This document shows, piece by piece, positions 55,403 to 64,000 of a stretch of 64,000 bases of DNA (within the stretch, counting starts at the first letter, position 1; every line of letters starts with the position of its first letter). A program made the translations under genes and the position numbers. The notes beneath the pieces are model-generated. The model saw nothing but the letters and a program-made list of their open reading frames with translations, made no database searches and was not told where the DNA came from. The stretch comes from Zygnema circumcarinatum (taxonomy: Eukaryota; Streptophyta; Zygnematophyceae; Zygnematales; Zygnemataceae), in NCBI GenBank assembly GCA_037447605.1, contig CM074804.1, positions 186,331 to 250,330 of the forward strand. Direction: 5' to 3'.

Positions 55403-56616
55403 ACCTGCGTCTACCCCTGCCTGTATCTCAAGACTTAACAAGGTTCTTTATATATACATATCAACGTGGATAGAACAAATTTCCTCGTCGTAAACAGGCT
55501 GGCTGCTTCATGTACTAACTCTGGTGACGAAGGAAGCCAAGGAGTTGAGACTGGATCCATGAAAACGGCAAAATAAGCATCAACTTGAACTATACACTTT
55601 GAGATATCTCACACTGCTTGATATCATGCCGAATAAGGAAGATAAGAAGTTTAAATTCTCTTCCCATACTTTTCGTAAAGGTGTCTTTAGGGTTTGAGGT
55701 TTGCAGGGACTACGGAAAACTTTAAGTTGCATCTAATCTCAAGCAAATGTTCTGCTGCAATGCAGCGGCAAGCCGATGAAAGCTTGAAGCTAAATTTGGA
55801 AGCCTGATTCTTATAAAGGCCCTAAGTTATCAGAATGAGTACAATTATAATGTAAATGAAAAACTTTCCTAAGTAATAAGGAGTACCCTCGCTTTCTATA
55901 TCTCTCTTTCTCCTTCTCCTTCTTTCCAATACCCTGAAAGCCTCTTGTCTGAATTTCTCTCCCTTTAGAGCCCCTCTCTCTTATCCTGGATCCTGACTTA
56001 CCCTCTCCTTCTTCCTCTACTTTCCTCTGCCTCTCGCCTTCCCCGTCCTTCCCTTCCACGTCTCGCTCAAATGGTTCCTCCAACACTACGGCTAGCTCTT
56101 GCATGCGCTTCTCTTCTTCTCCACTTTCTCTCTCTCTCTCTTTCTCTGTCCATTCATTACGAATCCTTACCATTTCTACCTCTCCTTTACATCTTCTCTA
56201 CCACAATGTAATGAAATCTCCATCATATGAAGCCAAAAAATAACCTTCACTACCACTCACCTGCTAGAGTTTTTCCTCCTTCCAGGTTGTTAAATCCACA
56301 CCGACCTCCTCCGTAACTAGAGGAAGTTAAGAGAATAAAAGGAAACGAGAAGGAGATTGGAAAACAAAGGGTGAAGAGTTTGGGGAGGAGAGGAAGCAGC
56401 TCCCTCCTCCGAACGCCAGAGAAAGCCTCTGAAGCGGCGAAGGCGAAGAACGCGAACGCCTTTCGCGCCGTTTATCGTTCCAACGTTCATTCTTTCGCTT
56501 TGTCTTCGCATTCTGCCTGCATGAAAAGACACGTAAACATTGTGAAGAGATAAACTCAGAGAAACCTCTGTGTGAATGCTGAAAGTGTGAGGAAGGAGCA
56601 AGAAAAGGAGGATAGC
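55403..56616. other. Divergent promoter region, TOR / small membrane protein
   Basis: Presumed 5' regions of TOR (-) and the small gene (+). On the minus strand at about 56173-55998 an open frame of Glu/Arg/Lys-rich sequence (EEKRMQELAVVLEEPFERDV) starts with ATG and runs into a strong donor-like GGTAAGTCAGG. It could be an upstream exon of TOR or of an unseen gene, or chance in purine-rich sequence. Confidence 0.4.
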
Positions 56617-56934
56617 ATGGAGTACAAGAAGTCCCAGCAGATGTGGCTGTTTCTGCTTGCCTTAATTCCGGGAGTATTGACATATTTCAAGCTGATTTCA
56701 CCCATTCAAGCAGCTCTACTGGTTATGTTGGCATATGTGCTATCCAGGCGGCATGCCAATGAGCTCCAGCGACGGTATCAGCTGAAGATGGCGCAGGAGA
56801 TAGCGGATTTGAAGAAGGAAGAGGAGAAATATGCTTCCCTTCCTTCCAAGAAACGGAAGAATATTCAGAAGGGCCTGGCAAAGCGGACGGGTGCAACAGA
56901 TATAGAACCAACAGATGGAGGTGTTGAAGAATAG
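56617..56934 (+). CDS. Small two-helix membrane protein, unknown function
   Basis: Intronless frame of 105 residues from the ATG at 56617. Two hydrophobic segments (WLFLLALIPGVLTYFKLI and AALLVMLAYVLS) are separated by a short turn containing SPIQ. A charged, helical tail follows (RRYQLKMAQEIADLKKEEEK, then KKRKNIQKGLAKR) with an acidic end. This suggests a hairpin membrane anchor with a cytosolic coiled-coil tail. I do not recognise the family. Lys/Arg codons and the hydrophobic pattern make it more convincing than random frames of this size. The frame is open 15 codons upstream without an ATG, so an upstream exon is possible. Confidence 0.65.
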   Translation: MEYKKSQQMWLFLLALIPGVLTYFKLISPIQAALLVMLAYVLSRRHANELQRRYQLKMAQEIADLKKEEEKYASLPSKKRKNIQKGLAKRTGATDIEPTDGGVEE

Positions 56935-58197
56935 TAATACTGTTTCAGATGCCCTTGCTTTTTCCTTTTTGGTATTCACATCTTTCGGATGTGACTGTTG
57001 ACAGCCATTGATAGCAGTCCAAGGCCTTTTCTGCGCATGTATGCAGATTGTCCTGCTGTATACCAACCAGAGTAGCTCTTGCACTTTCAAGAATAGGTGA
57101 TGTCAATCTCATTCCCTCTGGCTAATTTTTTATTCTGGTCTGCAACTCAAGAAGGATTTCAAGGAACTCATATAACAGAGGAAGTTCCCAGCATGTAGGC
57201 TTGTTGTCTGTAAATTTTAAGGTAGTGCTTCAAAATTTCAAGATTTTCTCCTGTGTTGTGTGCTCTATCGGTTGCTTCTCTCCTTCAGAGCACTTAATCT
57301 TCTGTGGTAATCTGCTCGTAATTTTGCAAAAAGCATCCTTTAGGCATTGCTTTTGCTTTTGCTTTCTGCTTTTTAACGTATATATTGCCCTTGATTTTAT
57401 TATTTTTTTGGAACATGGTTTTGGTCATCTAATTTCGCTTTGCGAAAGACTCTGCCCATGAACTCCTTCACTGACTTGAGTAAAAACTGCCACCTTTAAG
57501 CGACTATGTGATACAATCCCCTTAACTTCAATATATGGCACTTTTACTCTCCTTAAAGAGTTCTTAGGACTCCTTGTTGCTCACTGTGCATTGGATGATA
57601 GACCCAAATCAAAGATTTATGCGGTCCTTGGAAAAATCTAAAAGACCTGACTGAAACTCACTCGTGTTGATCTTTAACGAAGCCTCATCTTAGTCTGAAA
57701 CTGTGGCCTACTTTGGCCTTTGGCTTTCTCGATAGCCCGATGCAGTTGTGTTTGCAATGATGCAGCAATATTTCATTCGTACAGAAACTTCACAAAAGAA
57801 CATTTCCCACCAGTTGTTTCGGATGGTCGTCGCCTGTTCAGCACAGGACTACCCTCCTGACAGTAAACTGATACTACTACTGAGCACAACTTTTTACTAA
57901 AGTGCATGTGGCCTATGTCATAGCCATTTTTCAGGATTCACTGCCAGTTGGCTGACAATGAGTTCACTTGAGTCTATCAGTTGTGTGCTATGCTCATCTG
58001 TTCTCAACTGTACAATATATACAAAGCTGTTCTCCTCCACACTGTCCCCATATTGTAGCTGTAACTAATTGTCAATGTGACATGTAACTGTAGCTCCTGC
58101 TGCTCTTCCAGCCAAGTGAATGCCTGAAGCTGTACACTGACTGCATCACTCCGCTTGCATCTCCTTCAGGTTTTCAGATTTTAGCGTTTGCACATTT
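56935..58197. other. Convergent 3' intergenic region
   Basis: AT-rich sequence between the small membrane-protein gene and the LCAT-like gene. It contains T-rich stretches and no recognisable gene or repeat. Confidence 0.65.
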
Positions 58198-60153
58198 CTA
58201 CTCGATCTCTGAGGCGAGCAGCTCCTGAATGGCAAGCTCCATAGCCATCCTTGACGCAATCTCCTTGTCGTCCTTTCCATCGTTTTCCATAGCAGTCAGA
58301 AGCTTTCCTTCACCTTCCTCCTCAACCACCTCCGTATGCACACATGCTGTCAGGTGCGCATGTGCCACCGTTTCCGTAACAACTCCTTCCGTGTTTGTCG
58401 TCTTTACAAGTACAGAGACATCGCGCTCTACAAACATGTCATCGTCGCTGTTTCCGTTGGGAAGGCTCGATTCCATGTCGGCCTCCACCTCTTCCTTTGT
58501 GGGCAGAAACACGTAATCAGTAACAGGGTCGTACAAAGAATCAGGGCCTCCAACTTGCAGAAAATATTTGACCAGACGGAACACGCGATCATCTCGGAGG
58601 AGCGCTCGGTGCTCCCCCGGAACAGCGACTCTGAATACGGCATCGAACCCATCACCCTGCCAACAGAAAAAGGCGTTAAAGCAGGAAATTGAACATTTAA
58701 GATGGCTTAAAACTAAGAAATGTAGGAGATTAAGCCTCAGAATGTCACGATAGAAGTTTTAATGCCTCGCGCATCACAACTCCATCCCTCTCATCCAACA
58801 AAGCTGCAGCTTAATGGCCGGAACGGGCCCTACCTTTGCTGATTCCACGGGCACAGTTCCGTCGCCATCAACGTAATCGAATGCAGCCTGCAATCAGGGA
58901 CATGGATTGCCGGGCCCATTTCAGAGAAACCCCTTTTTTCTGAAAATAGACACGCTGAGAGAATCATTTTCATACCACCTCCCTTCTCCCTACCTCTCTG
59001 TTGTCTCTCCTCTATTCTGCACTCACGTTCCCTCGTTATCTTCCTTTCTAAAACGAAAGAAACAGAATGAAGTCCCAAAAAGAGTGGTACCGTGCTGCTT
59101 ACCTCAGTGTGAAGGATCTCCTCCAGCTCCTTGATTGGTGATTGAAGGGACCCATAACTGCGATCCCACCCAACCCCCCCCCAAAACAACATGCATTAAA
59201 GTCAGCTAGCATGGATGAACCAACAGCTTTAAATTCAAACCATCCTGAAGACCCTATTAATCTTCACCACTTCCGAATGAAAATAGCAGAGAATTGCGCT
59301 AACAAACAGTTAGTTGAGCAAACAAACCTGGCCATTGCCATGAGGAGGTTAAGTCCTCAACAAATTGAGACCTCAGATCATGGTGAAACGTGGGATTACT
59401 TAACAATCATCCTGTTGTGTTTCTTAGATGGAGGGAGAAGGTCACTCACCTGGTGTGGAAGGGCGTATCCAAGCTAACCCCATATATATTATAGAACTTC
59501 ACACCCTCAGGGAGCTGGGCCGTGCTCCAAATCGTGCGAGTCTCCTTAGCCCACTCGACAATGCTCGGGTTTAGCGGCAGTGGAATTGTCTCCTTGTTCA
59601 GGGTCACCTGCAGCAGTTCCGTTCCGTTACGCAGTAAGGAACGGAACGAACTCAAACATGAAGGCAACTCTTCTGCCCGAGGTAAGCAGATCACTGAATT
59701 GGAATCTTTTGTCCATTGCATGGGATGGAAATGATATGGCTGTGTGCAGAGGAGAGAATGAGAAAAAGTGAGCGAGAGAGTATGAGGGGGAGAACGAGGA
59801 GGACAGGGTGGGGGAAGAGTACCGAGTTGTTTTTAAGAACTTCCTCCAGCAGCTTAATAACCTCCTCGCCAGTAGAGATCTTCTGTACCTCCACAGCGGT
59901 CTCCTCTGAATTGCTGCCATCGATCGTCCGCACAATTCGCAGTTCCGGCTTCTCTCCCCACTCAAAGCTGTACTCTGCCATAAGCTCGTGCACCGAGGGG
60001 CACTCCACCAACTGCAACTCTCCACAGAAGAACGAGAGAGAGAGAGAGAGAGGTGAGGGAGGAGGGGAAAGACGGGGAGAACGAGAAGAGGGACAGAGAC
60101 GCAAACAGAGACAGGGAGGGACGGAAGAGAAAGAGAGAAGAGCGAGAAGTGAC

Positions 60154-60185
<32 letters not shown>

Positions 60186-62729
60186 GTTAGAGAGAGGGAG
60201 AAAAAAAGAGAGAGCAGCTGCGGTTCACCATACAGAGAGAGAGAAAGAGAGGGAGTGTGTACCAGCTGGTGCATACTCCACTTTGCCACAAAGAGCTCCT
60301 TCTGCCACCCTTTCAGAAACTCTACTCCCGTTAAGAGGGTATCCATGATAAATCCCGGAGCACCTGCAGGGCGACATCTTGCAAAAAAAATCAGCCCAAC
60401 CTGTACACCTCAAAAACACCGAGTGCTTCGAAAACGTGACTCTAAAGCCATAAAATCTTTGAAGTCGGGAGACTCCTATCTCTCGAAACCCTAAAGTTTT
60501 CACAATCATAAAAAAGACCCAGCGAACAATAGAACTCCCAAAGGCCTCAGAACTTCTCAACCCTAAAAACCTTAGAGACCTACGAGCTCAAGAGCGTATA
60601 CACTTACCTCTGAATGGAGAGGCAATTGCAATCCATGAAGCCACGTGAGCTGCAACTTCGCTCGGCTGTAATGCCACAAACGATTTCATCACAAGGCCGC
60701 CCATTGAGTGCGTGATTACACTCACTTTCTTTCCCGTCACTTCATGAACAGATTTTAACTTTTGAGCAAACGCATCCATGACTTCCGGAAGCCTGCACAT
60801 GCGAACACGGAATGAATTCGTCAATTTATGTCAATTGAGTTTCTACGAAGGAGTACGGAGCTCCAAAGCACAATGACTGTCCGAGCACTTGTAAGGAATC
60901 TTCTGTCAGGACCTGTATCTTCTCCATTGAAACTTTAACTCTTAGACCCTCCAAAAAAGAAAGGCTCAACTTGTAAATAGTTATGCACGACTTATGTAGA
61001 ACCCGAGAATGGGCTCATTTGCATTCAGTAGAAGTAGTAGTAGACAGAAAGCTATCTTCACCTGTTGCTCTGCCGGAAGTCATATCCGAATCCGAAGAGG
61101 TTTTTACCATCCACGTAACCCCATTTACGCATATCCACAATCATGTTGTGATAGTAATTCACCATGTCCAGCGGAATTTTCTGCAACATAGACAACAACT
61201 TTGGTTGCGGAGTTAAACGCCAAGATGAGACGTCACACCCCACGCCCGTCAGAGAACAATTCAATACTGCAATGCTTGACTCCTCTACTTCTTCCCCCCT
61301 CTATCTCTCTCTCTCTCTCTCTCACTCTCTCTCATACACACTCCCCGCCCCAGCCCCCCCCCCCTTTCCCTTGCCCTCTCCCTCTCCCTCTCTCTCTCCT
61401 CTCTCACTCTTTCCTCCCCGGCCCCACATCTCCCCCTCCCCCACTCTTCTCAACTTTCCAGAGTACGGGATGTGCAGCATATTCACTGTCCAAACTGGTT
61501 AACTGTGTGGAACAACTAAAGCAAAGCAAAGAACTCCACTTGCTTCCACCCTCGCATGCACGTATGGGCTCTTACCAGGTCCGGGTCCAGAATATCGCAG
61601 GCATATAAGCCAAAATTGTCCTGAGGAACTTCAATGTGAGTATTGGGGGAAAGCGACGTCGTCCTTCCTGCAAATGACATTCCACTTCAGCTCTCATTTA
61701 ATTCTATTCGAAAGTGCATTTACATTCAAATTCATTCATACGTCATTTTCCTAGAAAGAATGAACAACTAGACGCTCACACAGACGCCCAGCAGAGAGCT
61801 TCCTGTCGTCCGCATCTCCTCCCCTTGCTCTTGTTACTTTCATCATCGCCCATCGCCACTTCCACACAATCTCCTTCCAAGGCAGGCGACGACCAGGAGC
61901 ACCGGACTCTCTCCCGGCCCCTCTCACTGCTCCCTCCCTGCCTATCTTTTTCTCACCCTTCTTTACCCTCGTCACTCCCTCCCATCACTCTCTTTCTTCC
62001 CTGGACCATCTCCCCCCACTTTCTACTTGTCAATTCCTCTCCTCCCAATTCCTGTCCATCCCTACCGCCTTCAATTTCCCTTGCACCGTCCGCCTTTTCC
62101 TCTGCCTCCCTCCCCATCTTGCTCCCAATTCACCACTTGCTCTCCCCCACCCTCCCTTCTCTTTCCCCTCTTCCCGCCCCATTCACTCCTCCCCTCCCTC
62201 TCCCTGTCCCTCTCACTCGCCCTCTCCCTGTCCCTCTCGCTCGCCCTCTCCCTCTCCCCATGCTCTCCCTCTCCCTCCCTTCCCTCCCCCGTCACCCTTG
62301 CATTTTCTCGTCCGCCTCTTCCCCCCTCATCCCCACTCCTATCCATTTCAACCTCCACTCCCCTCTCACCTGTCTCAGGGTCGTACTTAGACCACAGCTT
62401 GCTCCTGAACTCATGGTCGGCGTTCAGCAGCCGCACCCAAATGCGCTCCGACTTCTTCCCGTCCTCCGTCACCGCATTCAAAATGGACCCTCCGATGCCG
62501 GGCACCTGACAGAGGGAGATGCCGTTGTATATGAACAGAGTATTTTAGGGTGGATGCATTCGTATGATTTTACACGTACCAAATCGTAAGTAAGAAACAC
62601 ATTCACTTTCTGCCCGTCACCCACCAAAAGCACCGGCGGAAGCTCTGCCCCCTCTCCCTCCTCCTCGTCGGGGGGGTCCCTCCTGCGCGGCCATGGAAGC
62701 GGCCATGGCAGGAAGCTCCGCGGCGCCAT
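58198..62729 (-). CDS. Lecithin:cholesterol acyltransferase-like phospholipase/acyltransferase (plant LCAT4 type)
   Basis: Serine hydrolase of the LCAT/PSAT family acting on phospholipids. Eleven exons: 62729-62625, 62505-62370, 61667-61576, 61180-61062, 60792-60608, 60363-60263, 60011-59823, 59607-59450, 59157-59103, 58887-58834 and 58656-58198. All phases close, giving 550 residues. Motifs are PPVLLVPGIGGSIL (oxyanion region), RIWVRLLNADHEFRSKLWS, LFGFGYDFRQSNR, the nucleophile Ser in VSVITHSMGGLV, WIAIASPFRGAPGF, FYNIYGVSLDTPF, the catalytic Asp in YVDGDGTVPVESA and the catalytic His in VPGEHRALLRDDRVF. This order matches Arabidopsis LCAT4 (a PLA-type member). There is no signal peptide; the N-terminus is Pro/Arg/Glu-rich, fitting a cytosolic or membrane-associated LCAT4-type protein. 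About 120 residues after the catalytic His form an acidic tail (EEVEADMESSLPNGNSDDD). An alternative exon-1 donor at 62580 would insert 15 residues before PGIGGS. Confidence 0.94.
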
Positions 62730-63840
62730 GACAGTGGTAGAGAGGCGAGAGGAGAGATAGGACAGGAAGGAACAGATGACGCCATTAGATTAAGAGGAAA
62801 ATTTGGGCTGGCGAGGAGCAGGTTCCATGAGCTCCTGTTCGGCTGTCCGTCAACGACAGCACGTTCATAGAATTTGACCGCTCTGTTCCGTAACGCAATT
62901 ACTGCCACGCGATAGAGCTCGCGAACCAGTCGGCTTATAGTTAAAAGCACCACTGTGTTGAACCAACCATTGAATCTGAGTGAATCTTAACATGGTCATC
63001 TTGGTTCCCCATGTTGCTTTTGTCCATGTACATTTGATGGCCTCGCCGTCGTGCGACCAATGCCACTTCCCCCTCAAACATGGCCTTTCAGTAAGAAATA
63101 ATCCAAGCCAATAAATTGAGACAAAAAAAGCAAGCAACTTGCAGGAAGACTTGCAGCAATGAAATGTTTGAAAGAGCCGCATGGCTAAGAGGGTGGCCAC
63201 GTGTCAAGCCGGCTCGGATCGTAGGGCCTGGATTGCCGCTGACATGTAAAGTTTGACGGCTGAGATTTATTTATTAAAATCCGTCAAAATCTGAGGGTTG
63301 ATCCGTGGATCAGCGACCTAACCAACCATTGGCTTCAATGGTTGACAGACGTGACTACGGTAGTGGTTGCAACCAGTGCCATTGCCAACTATTGCAACCA
63401 TTAACTGAGTTCACCGTACTGTACTTGTGTCCGTATACAGTATTGGCACGTACAGTACAGTACAGTATTGTACGATTTCATATTTTTTCGTACACGTGTA
63501 CGGTCTGAGTGAGCAGTTGCAGGTGTGCAGGACAGGAGGGCGGAGAAGACAGCGCGGGGAGGGGGAAGCCATGGCTGCCCCGGAGGGAAGCTGGGAGCGG
63601 CGCAGATCCGCCATGGCTGCTGCTGTACGAAAGCAGATCCATTAAGGGCGTCTCCGTAATCCTAGGAAATCCGGAAAGCTGCGAGCTTTTTCTTTTCTGG
63701 GCCTCCTCCTTCTGCTACTAGTACTCCGCAGCCCTCTCTCCCTCCTTTATTTTTTCTTTCTTCCTACCTCAACATTCTTTCTTTTATCCTCCATCTCACT
63801 TTCCTCCCCTATCCCTCCGTCTTCTCATCCCCCTTTCCCT
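62730..63840. other. Upstream region of the LCAT-like gene
   Basis: No convincing gene. It contains inverted CAACCATTGG-type words (62955 and 63320-63410). A short frame at about 63570-63645 (MAAPEGSWERRRSAMAAA) ends quickly at a stop and may be chance. Confidence 0.5.
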
Positions 63841-64000
63841 CCCCGTTTCCCTCTCCCCCTCGCTCTCGCTCTCCCTCTCCCTCTCCCTCTCCTTCTCCCT
63901 CTCCCTCTCCTTCTCCCTCTCCCTCTCCTTCTCCCTCTCCCTCTCCTTCTCCCTCTCCCTCTCCTTCTCCCTCTCCCTCTCCCTCTCCTTCTCCCTCTCC
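63841..64000. repeat. (CTCCCTCTCCCTCTCCTT)n minisatellite
   Basis: An 18-bp pyrimidine unit made of CCCTCT hexamers with a CCTTCT variant, repeated to the window edge. Confidence 0.95.

Noticed and set aside
63570-63645. First exon of a gene (MAAPEGSWERRRS)
   Set aside because: The frame stops after 25 codons and no good donor was found within it.

Overview
This is eukaryotic nuclear DNA. Genes are split by GT-AG introns and separated by microsatellites, satellites and repeats, and there is no operon structure. The host is probably a green-lineage photosynthetic eukaryote (streptophyte or green alga). The grounds are a plastid-type DnaJ, a 2-carboxyarabinitol-1-phosphatase-like phosphoglycerate-mutase protein, a plant-type fructosamine-3-kinase relative, a plant-like 4E-T with a YxRxFLL motif, and a TOR kinase with a plant-like C-terminus. 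The species cannot be named from the sequence. All product names come from remembered family motifs; no search was run.

Layout. (1) 0-14.2 kb is genic: DnaJ (+, 5' end outside the window), then on the minus strand a 4E-T-like eIF4E-binding protein (5.6-11.7 kb) directly downstream of eIF4E itself (12.6-14.2 kb). (2) 14.2-20.2 kb is repeat-rich: a G-box cluster, a near-perfect foldback element, a small TIR element, a TIR element filled with CT/GGGGA repeats, a broken copy of a TOR fragment, and a long inverted repeat. (3) 20.2-27.2 kb (copy A) and 30.7-37.5 kb (copy B) are two direct copies of a ~7 kb segment. Each holds a damaged VPS51-like exon, a ~3.7 kb satellite mixing a 15-bp GC-rich repeat with TTAGGG-type telomere-like repeats, and a GC-rich block. 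Fructosamine-3-kinase-like exons, apparently decayed, lie between the copies. (4) 38-39.9 kb has very long (CT)n and (TA)n tracts, then the last two exons of the carboxyarabinitol-phosphatase-like gene. (5) 42-64 kb is genic again: RNase P/MRP subunit p40 (RPP40; 13 exons), a TOR kinase in one uninterrupted ~7.9 kb reading frame (-), a small two-helix membrane protein (+), and an 11-exon LCAT-like acyltransferase/phospholipase (-).

Exon models for DnaJ, eIF4E, RPP40 and LCAT were built by hand. Their splice phases close at every junction, so they are the most reliable calls. eIF4E, 4E-T and TOR all belong to translation control, but only eIF4E and 4E-T are neighbours; the rest are ordinary housekeeping genes.

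The most unusual structure is the satellite. On the minus strand, the longer units carry a TATAAA box, a pyrimidine-rich 3' splice-site-like stretch, a short stop-free segment ending in CAG|GTAAGG, a ~50-nt T-rich stretch ending in AG, and then TTAGGG-type repeats. This looks like a repeated promoter and splice cassette that would transcribe the G-rich telomeric strand.
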